Assembly: GCF_900156475.1 (NCBI RefSeq)
Contig: NZ_FTNR01000001.1
Coordinates: 372,001 to 436,000, forward strand
DNA length: 64,000 bases
Source: Natronorubrum thiooxidans
GTDB taxonomy: Archaea; Halobacteriota; Halobacteria; Halobacteriales; Natrialbaceae
Direction of reading: 5' to 3'
The position numbers and the translations under genes were made by a program. The notes under the pieces are model-generated. The model saw nothing but the letters and a program-made list of their open reading frames with translations. It made no database searches and was not told the origin of the DNA. Positions 26,919-35,812 of this stretch are shown here, one piece after another. Position 1 is the stretch's first letter. The number at the start of each line of letters is the position of its first letter.

Positions 26919-29900
26919 TTACGTCCCCGACAGCGCTTCGGCGACCTTCTCGATCGGATGCGGTGGATCGTCACAGCCGTCGTACTCCGAGAGCTGGGTG
27001 CGACAGGAGGCCCCGGGCGCGACGACGGTTTCGCCGTCGCTTGTGTCGACCTGGTTGAACAGGATTTCGCCGATCTTCCGACTGAGCGAGTAGTGTTCGG
27101 CCTCGTAGCCAAAGGAGCCAGCCATCCCACAACAGCCCGAATCCAGCGCGTCGACCTCGTAGCCGACCGTCTCGAGCACCGTCGCCGCGTGGCCGTCCTT
27201 TTTTGTCGCCTTCTGGTGGCAGTGACCGTGGTAGGTCAGCCGCTCGCCGGGCGCTGCGGTCGGCAGTTTCGTTGCGAGATCGAACCGCTCGAGATACTCC
27301 ATGACACCGTAGGTGTTCACGGCGACGCGTTCGACGTCACGGCCGGTGAGCAGATCCAGGTAGTCGGACTGAAACATCACCGCGTCGGAGGGCTCGACGA
27401 GGACGACCTCCCAGCCGTCTTCGACGGCAGGAGCCAGCGCGTCGACGTTCGTCCGCGCTCGCTCGCGCGAGACGTCGAGAAAGCCTTTCGAGTGGGCCGG
27501 ACGGCCAGTCGATCCGACATTCTCGGGAATCCGAACGTGGACACCCGCCGTCTCGAGGACCTGTACGGCTGCCTTCCCCGCCCGCGGATGGTTGTAGTTG
27601 GTGTACGTATCGGGGACGAGCATGACCGTTCGGTCGGCCTCCTCGAGCGAGATCCGCGGCCCACGGCTCTCGAACCAGTCCTCGAAGCTCTGGCTCGCGA
27701 ACGTCGGCAGGTCGCGCTCGCGGGCGATGCCGACCGTCTTTTCCGCAACGGTTCCAGCGCCGGGCAGCGATGTCGCCCAGTTCGACACGGGGGCGAGTGC
27801 GGAGCCGACGGCGTTCAGTCGGTCGATGTTCGCGAACAGCTTCGAACGGAGGCTCGCGCCGTTTTGCTGGTGATTTGCGTGTTCGACTTCGGCTTTGAGT
27901 TTGGCCATATCGACCTCGCTCGGACAGTCCCGCGCACAGCCCTTACAGCCGATACAGAGGTCCATCACCTCCGCCAAGAACTCCTCGTCGGTCGCGTCGG
28001 TCTCGAGTTCGCCGTTCATCGCGCTTCGAAGCATGTTCGCCCGGCCGCGGGTGCTGAGACTCTCCTCTTCGGCGGCCCGGTAGGTCGGACACATCACGCC
28101 GCCGGTGGTTTCCTGGTCGCCGCGACAGCCAGCACAGCCGTGGCAGAGTTCGACCATGCCCTGCATGCCGTTGTCGATGTCCCACTCGAGGGCGGGCTCG
28201 AAGCCAGCCTCGAACTCGTAGTCGGGGGAGAACCGCAAGTGCTCGGTCATGTCGTGGTCGCCACACACGTTACCCGGGTTGAGCAGCCAGTCGGGGTCGA
28301 ACGCCGTCTTCAGCTCCCGGAAGAGGTTCCAGACGTCCTCGCCGTACAGTTTGCGGTTCCACTGGGTTCTGGCGCGGCCGTCGCCGTGTTCGCCCGAGAC
28401 GCTGCCGCCGTACTCGACGACGAGGTCAGTGACGGCGTCGGAAATCGCCTCGAACTGATTGAGACCGGCCGGGCTCTTGGTGTCGACCAGCGGTCGCATA
28501 TGCATACAGCCCGGTCCCGCGTGTGCGTAGAAGCTCGCAAAGGTGTCGTTGTCCTTGAGCACCTGTTGAAAGTCCGCCACGTACTCCGCGAGGTTCTCCG
28601 TCGGGACGGCCGTATCCTCAATGAAGGAGATGTGTTTCGCGTCGGAGGTTCGCGAGAGCAAGATTGGCGCGGCGCTCTTGCGGAGCTTCCAGAGTTCGGC
28701 GATTCCCTCCGGGTCGTGGGCCTCGAGGGCGTCGAACGCGCGGACGGGATCAGTGTCAGCCTCGCTCGCGGCGTCCGTCGCCACGTTCGCACCCCCATCG
28801 GCGGTCGGGTCCGGGACCGTCTCGTCGGGGAGTCGATCGGCCAGCAGGTCGGCGACCTGTTCGCGGCCGTCGTCGTCGCTGTCGGCGTAGAACTCGACGA
28901 GCAGCGCGGTTTCAGTCCCTGAAGAGAGTCTGTCGACCAGGTCGGCGAACTCTTCGGTATCGCGGGCGAGCTCGAGCAAGACGTCGTCGATCGCCTCGAT
29001 CGCCGCCGGGTCGTGGTTGCGGACGATGGTGTCGACGTCGGCCATCGCTGGGAGCTGCTTGCGGTAGGTCAACAGCGCGACAGACGTCGTCTCGGGGACG
29101 GGCTCGAGCGAGACCGTGGCTGCCGTCACGACACCGAGAGTTCCCTCACTGCCAGCGAAGACGCGAGCGAGGTTGACCGTCGCGTCGGGGTCGGGCTCGC
29201 CGTCGATCGCAACGGTTTCCTCGGTGTTCTCGTCGAACGCCGCCGGCTCGCCGTAGGCCTCCGCGACCAGCCGATCGAGGTTGTAGCCCGAGACGTTGCG
29301 TTTCAGCTGTGGGAAGACGTCTCGGATCGCGTCGGCTTCCTCGTCGATGACGCGGCGTAGGGCCTCGTGAATTCGCTCGAGCAGGCTTCCGTCGGGATTG
29401 GCTCGCTCGCGCAGTTCGGCGACCGTCACCTCGCCGAAGCGCTCGACGGAGCCGTCGGCGAGGACGACCTCGCAGGCCTCGACGTAGGCGTCGGTCTTGC
29501 CATACTGTAGCGAGTGGGCCCCCGTCGAGTTGTTCCCGATCGCGCCGCCGATCGTGCTTCGATTTCCGGCGGCGGGGTCCGGTGCGAACTTCAGGCCGTG
29601 GGACGCGAGTTCGTTGTTGAGGTCGGCGAGCACCGCCCCCGCCTGCACCGTCGCTCGTCGCTCGTCGGGGTTGATCTCGCGTACCTCGCCCATGTGCGCA
29701 GAGAGATCGAGGACGACGGCTTCGTTGACCGCCTGTCCGGCGAGGCTGGTGCCGCCGCCTCGTGGGAGCACCGGAACCCCGTTGTCGGCGCAGTAGGTGA
29801 CGACGCTCGCGATATCCGCCGCCGACTCCGGCAGGACGACGCCGACGGGCGTCATCTCGTAGGCGCTCGCGTCGGTCGCGTACAGTCGACGGCTGTACTC

Positions 29901-30110
29901 GTCGAAGCGGACCTCGCCGTCGATTCGCTCGCGCAGTGCCGAGACGAGGTCGGGACGATCGATGTCGCCACCGACGTAGTCGTAGTCGGCTCGCGGGTCC
30001 GCTGCAGGGTCACCCGCCCGCGGGTCCGACGGCGGTCCGAGCTCGGTCTCGTCCGGCGTCGACGTCTGGTCGCTGTGGTCAGTCGTCGAACGCGAGTTAT
30101 CGGTTGCCAT
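26919..30110 (-). CDS. FAD-linked oxidase fused to Fe-S CCG domains (D-2-hydroxyacid/D-lactate dehydrogenase type)
   Basis: A 1063-residue two-part protein. The N-terminal half is a GlcD-type FAD-binding domain (PRGGGTSLAGQAVNEAVVLDLS at about residue 95; AAGNRSTIGGAIGNNSTGAHS). The C-terminal half carries a cysteine cluster HGCAGC, then CIGCKGCARDCPSEVD, and two CCG domains ending in DSGCCGMAGSFGYE. Such fusions oxidise D-lactate, D-2-hydroxyglutarate or glycolate and feed electrons to quinone. I chose the ATG at 30108-30110, three codons inside a TTG start. It lies 5 bp after a D-2-hydroxyacid dehydrogenase gene, with which it likely forms an operon. Confidence 0.88.
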   Translation of the reverse strand: MATDNSRSTTDHSDQTSTPDETELGPPSDPRAGDPAADPRADYDYVGGDIDRPDLVSALRERIDGEVRFDEYSRRLYATDASAYEMTPVGVVLPESAADIASVVTYCADNGVPVLPRGGGTSLAGQAVNEAVVLDLSAHMGEVREINPDERRATVQAGAVLADLNNELASHGLKFAPDPAAGNRSTIGGAIGNNSTGAHSLQYGKTDAYVEACEVVLADGSVERFGEVTVAELRERANPDGSLLERIHEALRRVIDEEADAIRDVFPQLKRNVSGYNLDRLVAEAYGEPAAFDENTEETVAIDGEPDPDATVNLARVFAGSEGTLGVVTAATVSLEPVPETTSVALLTYRKQLPAMADVDTIVRNHDPAAIEAIDDVLLELARDTEEFADLVDRLSSGTETALLVEFYADSDDDGREQVADLLADRLPDETVPDPTADGGANVATDAASEADTDPVRAFDALEAHDPEGIAELWKLRKSAAPILLSRTSDAKHISFIEDTAVPTENLAEYVADFQQVLKDNDTFASFYAHAGPGCMHMRPLVDTKSPAGLNQFEAISDAVTDLVVEYGGSVSGEHGDGRARTQWNRKLYGEDVWNLFRELKTAFDPDWLLNPGNVCGDHDMTEHLRFSPDYEFEAGFEPALEWDIDNGMQGMVELCHGCAGCRGDQETTGGVMCPTYRAAEEESLSTRGRANMLRSAMNGELETDATDEEFLAEVMDLCIGCKGCARDCPSEVDMAKLKAEVEHANHQQNGASLRSKLFANIDRLNAVGSALAPVSNWATSLPGAGTVAEKTVGIARERDLPTFASQSFEDWFESRGPRISLEEADRTVMLVPDTYTNYNHPRAGKAAVQVLETAGVHVRIPENVGSTGRPAHSKGFLDVSRERARTNVDALAPAVEDGWEVVLVEPSDAVMFQSDYLDLLTGRDVERVAVNTYGVMEYLERFDLATKLPTAAPGERLTYHGHCHQKATKKDGHAATVLETVGYEVDALDSGCCGMAGSFGYEAEHYSLSRKIGEILFNQVDTSDGETVVAPGASCRTQLSEYDGCDDPPHPIEKVAEALSGT

Positions 30111-30115
30111 CGAAC

Positions 30116-31087
30116 TCAATTCGATCCCGGCTGATAGACGACGTTCGCGAAGTCACCGTCGCCCTCGAGCGCGCTCACGTTGGTGGCGACGATGTCGGCG
30201 AGTCGATCCCAGTGTTTCGGCGTGTGACCGCCCGTGTGGGGCGTGATGAGGCAGTTCTCGAGGTCCCAGAGCTCGTGATCGTTCGGCAGCGGCTCGGGGT
30301 CGGTGACGTCGAGGGCAGCCCCGCGGATGCCGTTGAACTGCAGCGCCGAAACGAGCGCGTCGGTATCGATGATGCCGCCGCGGGCCGCGTTGACGATCAC
30401 GGCGTTCGGCGGCAGCGTCGCCAGCGCGTCCTCGTCGACGAGGTTGCGGGTCAGGTCGTTGAGTGGACAGGCGAGGACGACATACTCACTGCGCGAAAAG
30501 GCTTCGTGGATGTCTTCGTCCTCGAAGCCGAGCACTTCCTCGGTCGGGCCACCTTTCGAGGGCGTGTACCGGATGCCGATCGTCTCGACGTCGAACCCCT
30601 CGAGGCGTTTGACGATTTCCTGACCGATCGAACCGAGGCCGACGACCGTGACGGTGCTGTCGGTGAACTCGTGGGACTGGAAGTGACGCCACTCGCCGTT
30701 TTGCTTGCGTCGCCACCCCTCGTGGAGGTTCCGTGCGAAAACGAGCATGTTCGCGATCGACTGCTCGGCGATGCCGGGCGCGTGGATCCCGCCCGCGTTC
30801 GTCACGGCGACGCCGTGGTCGGACAGCGCGTCCATCGGGACGTGGTCGGTCCCGGCGAACGTACAGGCGAACAACTCGAGTCGGTCGGCTTCCTCGAGGA
30901 GGTCCTCCTCGATGGTGATGCCGGTCACGATCTTCGCCTGCGGAACGAGTTCGCGCTCTTCGTTGGGCGTCCGCGCGAGCGCGACGGTGTGGTCGGGCAA
31001 CCGTTCACGCAGCCGTTCGGCGTAGGATTCCATCGACAGTCCTTCGGTCCCCTCTCTCAGAACGACGATATCTGGATTCGTGCTCAT
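30116..31087 (-). CDS. D-isomer-specific 2-hydroxyacid dehydrogenase
   Basis: A 323-residue NAD(P)-dependent dehydrogenase. The Rossmann motif VVGLGSIGQEIVKRL is at about residue 146, and the catalytic signature VNAARGGIIDTDALVSAL (about 238) and the His in TPHTGGHTPKHW (about 287) are present. Members reduce 2-oxoacids (phosphoglycerate, glyoxylate, hydroxypyruvate). It is divergent from the M20 amidohydrolase gene. Together with the downstream FAD oxidase it could shuttle a D-2-hydroxyacid made during island metabolism. Substrate unknown. Confidence 0.88.
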   Translation of the reverse strand: MSTNPDIVVLREGTEGLSMESYAERLRERLPDHTVALARTPNEERELVPQAKIVTGITIEEDLLEEADRLELFACTFAGTDHVPMDALSDHGVAVTNAGGIHAPGIAEQSIANMLVFARNLHEGWRRKQNGEWRHFQSHEFTDSTVTVVGLGSIGQEIVKRLEGFDVETIGIRYTPSKGGPTEEVLGFEDEDIHEAFSRSEYVVLACPLNDLTRNLVDEDALATLPPNAVIVNAARGGIIDTDALVSALQFNGIRGAALDVTDPEPLPNDHELWDLENCLITPHTGGHTPKHWDRLADIVATNVSALEGDGDFANVVYQPGSN

Positions 31088-31185
31088 AGTGGTATGTGTG
31101 GGCGCAACGGCGGTTTGGTCCCACCGAAACGCAGCTCTACCCTACGATTGTCATCCTCTCTCTTATCCTTTTTGTGTATCCATCG

Positions 31186-31202
31186 TAAACACTGATTGTG
31201 TA
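31186..31202. promoter_or_regulatory. putative island operator, copy 2 (M20 amidohydrolase)
   Basis: The 17-mer TAAACACTGATTGTGTA ends 33 bp before the ATG at 31236. Its reverse complement begins TACACA like the other copies. It overlaps the expected TATA/BRE position, so a bound protein could block transcription. Confidence 0.5.
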
Positions 31203-31235
31203 CAATTAAGTCAGTGGGGCGCGTCAGTGACTCGC

Positions 31236-32537
31236 ATGAACGAACCGATCCGGGACCGCCTCGTGACGCTCCGACGGAGCCTGCACCGCCACCCCGAGCC
31301 GGCGTGGCGAGAGTTCGCCACGACAGCCCGACTCGTCGAGGAGATTCGGGCTATCGGCGTCGACGAACTCGCCGTCGGCCCGGACGCCTACGACCCCGCC
31401 GACCGGATGGCCGTCCCCGACGCTGACCTCGAGCCCTGGGTCGAACGCGCCCGCGAGCGCGGCGTCGACGACGCCCTGCTCGAGCGAATGACCGGCGGCA
31501 ACACCGGCGCAGTCGCCGTGCTCGAGCGCGGCGAGGGGCCGGCGATCGGGCTGCGCGTCGACATCGACGGGCTGTTCATCGAGGAGTCGGACGCCGACGG
31601 CCACGACCCCGCAACCGAAGGCTTTCGCTCGGAGATCGACGGCACGATGCACGCTTGCGGCCACGACGCCCACATGACGTGGGGGCTGGCCGTCCTCGAG
31701 GCGATCAAACAGAGCGACTTTTCGGGACGGCTGGTCGTCTTCTTCCAGCCCGCAGAGGAGACCGGCGGCGGCGGCTGCCCGATGGCCAAAAGCGAGTTCG
31801 CCGACGATCTGGACTACCTGCTCGCGATCCACGTCGGCCTCGATCACCCGACGGGCGAGGTGGTCGCCGGGATCGAAAAGCCACTGGCGATGTGCCACGT
31901 CGACGCGACGATCGAGGGCACCTCCGCCCACGCGGGCAAGGCTCCCAACGAAGGCGACAACGCCATGCACGCGATGGGGGCAGCGATCGAGAACGCCTAC
32001 GGCATCCCGCGCCACGCCGACGGGATGACCCGCGTCAACATCGGCTACGCGGAAGCAGGCTCGGCGAGCAACGTCATCGCCGAACGCGCCCACATGGAGG
32101 CCGAAGCCCGCGGCGAGACGACCGAGCTGATGGAGTACATGAAAGACCGCCTCGAGCGCACGGTCAAATCCGCGGCCAGAATGCACGGCTGTCGGGCCGA
32201 CGTCGAGGTCGTCAGCGAGTCGCCGCGCGCCGACAGCGACCCCGAACTGCAGGCACTCGTCAGCGGGGTTGCAAGCGAGGTCGACGGCATCGACCACGTG
32301 CTGCCGGCCGCCGACTTCGGCGCGAGCGAAGACGCAACCTTCCTGATGGAGCGCGTCCAGCGAGATGGTGGCCTCGCGACGTACATGATTGTCGGCACCG
32401 ACCACCCGACGAGCCACCACACGCCGACGTTCGACGTCGACGAGGACAGCCTCGCCCACGGCGTCGACGTCTTAGTCGAGACGATTCGGACACTCGAGCA
32501 CCAGCATCCGGTGGCACGGAACGAGGGTGAGAGATGA
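31236..32537 (+). CDS. M20 family amidohydrolase, candidate N-acetyl-diaminobutyrate deacetylase
   Basis: A 433-residue M20D metallohydrolase. It has the metal-binding motif HACGHDAHM, a catalytic Glu pair in FQPAEETGGGG, and terminal HHTPTFDVDEDSL. A dimerisation domain sits in the middle (SAHAGKAPNEGDNAM). The classic bacterial deacetylase of ectoine breakdown, DoeB/EutE, is an M14-like AstE/AspA protein; none is seen here, so this M20 enzyme is the best candidate for removing the acetyl group of N-acetyl-2,4-diaminobutyrate. Its stop overlaps the start of the EutB-like gene (ATGA). General aminoacylase activity is the alternative. Confidence 0.8.
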   Translation: MNEPIRDRLVTLRRSLHRHPEPAWREFATTARLVEEIRAIGVDELAVGPDAYDPADRMAVPDADLEPWVERARERGVDDALLERMTGGNTGAVAVLERGEGPAIGLRVDIDGLFIEESDADGHDPATEGFRSEIDGTMHACGHDAHMTWGLAVLEAIKQSDFSGRLVVFFQPAEETGGGGCPMAKSEFADDLDYLLAIHVGLDHPTGEVVAGIEKPLAMCHVDATIEGTSAHAGKAPNEGDNAMHAMGAAIENAYGIPRHADGMTRVNIGYAEAGSASNVIAERAHMEAEARGETTELMEYMKDRLERTVKSAARMHGCRADVEVVSESPRADSDPELQALVSGVASEVDGIDHVLPAADFGASEDATFLMERVQRDGGLATYMIVGTDHPTSHHTPTFDVDEDSLAHGVDVLVETIRTLEHQHPVARNEGER

Positions 32538-33784
32538 ACGAGGTCGAAGAGATGAATGGCCCGCTCGTCACCGTCGACGACGTCGAGGCCGCCCGCGAGC
32601 GCATCGCCGACGTCGTCCACCGCACGCCGCTTGACACCTCGCGGACGTTCGCCGAGCTGAGCGGGGCCGACGCCGTCGGCCTCAAACTCGAGAACGTCCA
32701 GCGGACGGGCTCGTTCAAGATCCGCGGCGCGTACAATCGGATGGCCAAGCTCACCCCCGAGGAACGCGAGGCGGGCGTCATCGCCTCGAGTGCGGGCAAC
32801 CACGCCCAGGGTGTGGCGCTGGCCGGCCAACTGCTCGACATCGAGACGACCATCGTCGTGCCCGCGGTCACGCCCGCGGCGAAGATCGAGGCCACACGGG
32901 GCTATGGGGCCGAGGTCGTCGTCGAGGGCGAGATCTACGAACGCTCCTACGAGTACGCCCTCGAGCGCGCTGCTGAAACCGGCGAGACGTTCGTCCACCC
33001 CTTCGACGACGAAGCGATCATCGCCGGACAGGGGACGGTCGGCCTCGAGATACTCGAGCAGTATCCCGACCTCGACACCGTCCTCGTCGCCATCGGTGGC
33101 GGCGGCCTCATCTCGGGGATCGGGACCGTACTGCAGGCACACGACCCGGATATTCGCGTGATCGGGGTCCAGCCCGACGGGGCTGCCCACGCGAAGCCGT
33201 CGCTCGAGGGCGACGAAATTCACGAACTCGCGGACGTCGACACCGTCGCCGAGGGGATCGCCGACACCCGCATGCTCACCAAGACGTACACCGTCGCCAG
33301 CGACGTTGTCGACGACGTGGTCAGCGTCAGCGATACGGAAATCGCGACCGCGGTGACGCTGCTGGCCGAGCGCGCGAAAACCGTCGCCGAAAGCGCTGGA
33401 GCAGCACCCTTGGCGGCTGCCTTTTCGGACGAGCTGGATCTCGAGGGTGAGAACGTCGTCGTCGTCATCTCGGGCGGGAACGTCAACCTCACCGAACACG
33501 CCGAACTGACCCGAACCGGCCTCCACGACCTCGAGCGCTACGTCGACGCCCGACTGGCCGTTTCGGGCTGGCCGACGACCGTCGGCGACGTGGTCGACAC
33601 CGTCGAATCACAGCGGGCGGAACTGGACGGTCTCGAGCGCACGCGTCGAACCGCAGGCGATCATCCGAACCGAACCCCCGTGACCGTCGGCCTCGAGGGC
33701 AGTGGCCCCGAGCATCTTTGTGGGGTGCTCGAGGCACTAGACGGGCTCGAGGACGTGTCGGTGGTCGAGCACTCGCTCGAGTGA
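32534..33784 (+). CDS. threonine dehydratase-like PLP enzyme (EutB type) with C-terminal ACT-like domain
   Basis: A 416-residue fold type II PLP enzyme. The PLP lysine lies in GSFKIRGAYNRM (about residue 57-68), substrate loop SSAGNHAQG follows, and the phosphate-binding glycine loop IGGGGLISG is at about residue 190. Residues from about 330 form an ACT-like tail. Standard activity is threonine to 2-oxobutyrate plus ammonium. Translational coupling to the M20 gene by a 4-bp overlap and the nearby doeA recall EutB of bacterial hydroxyectoine clusters, so hydroxylated diaminobutyrate derivatives are a plausible substrate. Biosynthetic or catabolic threonine deaminase remains possible. Confidence 0.87.
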   Translation: MNEVEEMNGPLVTVDDVEAARERIADVVHRTPLDTSRTFAELSGADAVGLKLENVQRTGSFKIRGAYNRMAKLTPEEREAGVIASSAGNHAQGVALAGQLLDIETTIVVPAVTPAAKIEATRGYGAEVVVEGEIYERSYEYALERAAETGETFVHPFDDEAIIAGQGTVGLEILEQYPDLDTVLVAIGGGGLISGIGTVLQAHDPDIRVIGVQPDGAAHAKPSLEGDEIHELADVDTVAEGIADTRMLTKTYTVASDVVDDVVSVSDTEIATAVTLLAERAKTVAESAGAAPLAAAFSDELDLEGENVVVVISGGNVNLTEHAELTRTGLHDLERYVDARLAVSGWPTTVGDVVDTVESQRAELDGLERTRRTAGDHPNRTPVTVGLEGSGPEHLCGVLEALDGLEDVSVVEHSLE

Positions 33785-33886
33785 AGCGTTCCACACCGAC
33801 CCGGGGTCGTCGTGCGATCGACTGTACACTGATGGTCAGTAGCTACTATAGTTTCCGCCGCCTACTTCGCTACCAGTACAATCTCG

Positions 33887-34126
33887 ATGATCGAGCTATA
33901 CAGACTCCGTGGCTGTCCGTACTGTCGAACGGTCGAACAGAAACTCGACGAACTCGAGTTAGAATACAAGAGTCACAACGTCTCTCTGTTTCGCTTTCGC
34001 CGTTCGGCTGTCAAAGCCGTGAGCGGCCAATCAGGCGTCCCAGTGCTCGTCGACCCCGAACACGATGTCTCAGGGATGGTCGAGAGCGAGGATATCGTCG
34101 CGTATCTCGAGCAAACGTACGGCTGA
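33887..34126 (+). CDS. glutaredoxin
   Basis: A 79-residue thioredoxin-fold protein with the active site CPYC at residues 10-13 and the cis-proline segment GVPVLVD at about 50-56. It follows the dehydratase gene by 102 bp on the same strand, with its own possible promoter (TACTATAG near 33843). Such small haloarchaeal glutaredoxins act in thiol redox chemistry with gamma-glutamylcysteine. No specific link to the catabolic genes is evident. Confidence 0.88.
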   Translation: MIELYRLRGCPYCRTVEQKLDELELEYKSHNVSLFRFRRSAVKAVSGQSGVPVLVDPEHDVSGMVESEDIVAYLEQTYG

Positions 34127-34160
34127 TAACGGTCCAGACGAGTCGTCTCACTGACCGATA

Positions 34161-34172
34161 GCCACTAGTGGC
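34161..34172. repeat. 12-bp perfect palindrome
   Basis: GCCACTAGTGGC reads identically on both strands. It sits between the convergent glutaredoxin and aminotransferase genes, 15 bp left of a longer dyad. Function unknown. Confidence 0.4.
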
Positions 34173-34186
34173 GGGCCCAGCCTGAA

Positions 34187-34230
34187 CTGATGGGTGAAAT
34201 CGATGGCTGTCACCCGATTTCACTCATCAG
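34187..34230. terminator. long dyad symmetry between convergent genes
   Basis: Left arm CTGATGGGTGAAATCG and right arm CGATTTCACTCATCAG pair at 15 of 16 positions with a 12-nt loop. The rest of the 200-bp spacer between the glutaredoxin stop (34126) and the aminotransferase stop (34327) has no gene. It could fold in either transcript and serve as a bidirectional terminator, or be the remnant of a small mobile inverted-repeat element. Confidence 0.5.
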
Positions 34231-34326
34231 TCGACGCTGGGGACGGAACTAGTCTCACAGTCACAAGCGAGCACGTGCCCACAGTGGCGGCGATGCGTAC
34301 CGCGTCCGCCAGCGCTGGGCTCGCGG

Positions 34327-35688
34327 TTACGCCGCTTTCGCGCTCGCGCCGACGGCCTCGATCGCCTCGAGAAAGATGCCGATCCCCAGTTCGATTTCGC
34401 GTTCGCTCGAGTCAAGCGGCGGGAGCAGGCGGATCGTCTTTTTGCCACAGCCAAGCGTGAGCAGGCCGCGCTCGAGCGATTCCTGAACGACGGCGCTTCG
34501 TCGCTCGGGCGTGTCGAACTCGACGGCGAGCATCAGCCCCTTGCCGCGGACGTCCTCGACGTACTCCGGCGAGTCGTCGCGCAGGAGTTCTTTGGCCTGC
34601 GTGCCGCGTTCGGTGGCGTTGTCGAGCAGATCGTACTCGTCGATGGCCTCGAGGGTGAACGTTCCCATCATCGAACCGAGCAGGTCGCCGCCGCCGAAGG
34701 TCGAGCCCAGTCGGTTCTTCTCGCTGGGGAAGATCTCCGAGCGTGAGATCGTCGCGCCGACGCGCAGGGCTTTTGCGCTGGCGATGACGTCAGGTTCGAT
34801 CGGGTAGTGATCTGCGGCCCAGATCTCGCCGGTGCGGCCGACGCCCGACTGAATCTCGTCGACGACCAGCGGGATGTCGTACTCGTCGGTGACGTCCGCG
34901 ATCTCCTGCATGAACTCGGTGCTCGGGAAGCGGTAGCCGCCGACGCCCTGAATCGGCTCGAGGGTGAGGAAGGCGATCTCGTCGGGGTCGATGTGCCCGC
35001 CTTCGGGCGCAAGCGAGTTGCGAAGCTGTGAGCCCGCGCCGGTAAAGAACCCACAGTCACAGGTGTCGGCCGAACAGCCCCGGTCGGCACAGAACGGAAT
35101 CGTCTCGATCCCGCTAATTTCGGGGTAGTGGCGCGTGTAGACATCTTTGGATTTCGTGATCGACAGCGTGCCGAACGTCCGGCCGTGGAAACTTCCTGAG
35201 AACGCCACGCCGTACTTCGAGGGCGCGCGGTAGTCGTTCGTGATCTTCATCGCGTTCTCCATGGCCTCGGCCCCGGAGTTCGAGAGGAAGACGGTGTCCA
35301 TTCCGTACTGACTCGAGACGTCAGTCAGTTTCTCCATCAAGTGACTCGAGCCCGGCACGGCCGACTCGTCGGGGGATGGGCCAGCGCCGAAGTACATATC
35401 TTGGCCAGCGATCTTCATCGGCTCGACGAGGTCGAACTCCCGGAGCTTGTCGGTGACTTTCTCGTTGTTGTAGCCAAGCGGCGCCGCGCCGATATGACAC
35501 GTAAAGTCGAGAAGGACGTTCCCGTCGACGTCGGTGACGAAGGGGCCGTCTGCCTCGCGGGTAATATCCCAGACGAACTCGTGTGAGTACTCGCTCGGTG
35601 CCGCGTTCTTTCCGTGGAACTCGACCCATTCGCGGCCGTTGGGTCCGGGGAAGGCGTCCACGTCCGGTTGCGCTGTATCCCTATCCAT
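34327..35688 (-). CDS. class III aminotransferase with a four-cysteine insert
   Basis: A 453-residue PLP fold type I enzyme. Motifs SNSGAEAMENAMKI, SFHGRTFGTLS, VVDEIQSGVGRTG and the lysine region SAKALRVGATISRSE are visible. An insert holds four cysteines, Cys200-x4-Cys205-x4-Cys210-x-Cys212, which I do not recognise from standard family members and which could bind metal. Such enzymes transaminate terminal amines such as 2,4-diaminobutyrate or 4-aminobutyrate. The start ATG overlaps a copy of the island operator, so expression is likely controlled with it. Substrate inferred from context. Confidence 0.85.
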   Translation of the reverse strand: MDRDTAQPDVDAFPGPNGREWVEFHGKNAAPSEYSHEFVWDITREADGPFVTDVDGNVLLDFTCHIGAAPLGYNNEKVTDKLREFDLVEPMKIAGQDMYFGAGPSPDESAVPGSSHLMEKLTDVSSQYGMDTVFLSNSGAEAMENAMKITNDYRAPSKYGVAFSGSFHGRTFGTLSITKSKDVYTRHYPEISGIETIPFCADRGCSADTCDCGFFTGAGSQLRNSLAPEGGHIDPDEIAFLTLEPIQGVGGYRFPSTEFMQEIADVTDEYDIPLVVDEIQSGVGRTGEIWAADHYPIEPDVIASAKALRVGATISRSEIFPSEKNRLGSTFGGGDLLGSMMGTFTLEAIDEYDLLDNATERGTQAKELLRDDSPEYVEDVRGKGLMLAVEFDTPERRSAVVQESLERGLLTLGCGKKTIRLLPPLDSSEREIELGIGIFLEAIEAVGASAKAA

Positions 35689-35704
35689 ACACAGATTATG
35701 TGTA
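35688..35704. promoter_or_regulatory. putative island operator, copy 3 (aminotransferase 1)
   Basis: The 17-mer TACACAGATTATGTGTA has perfect TACACA/TGTGTA arms around GATTA and is the best-formed copy. It abuts and overlaps the aminotransferase start codon (35686-35688), a position suited to repression of a leaderless transcript. Confidence 0.6.
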
Positions 35705-35812
35705 CGTCATCATTAAATCTTGTTATAGATCGGAACGATGGTCGCGGGAATCGAACTGACTTACGGGCCACTGCTGAAACGAGCGGCGAAAACGGAACGC
35801 AGTAGTCGACAG

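Noticed and set aside
26958-28922. 654-codon open frame on the plus strand across the FAD/Fe-S oxidase gene
   Set aside because: The opposite strand holds clear FAD and Fe-S motifs throughout; the antisense product is Val/Arg/Gly-rich without motifs.
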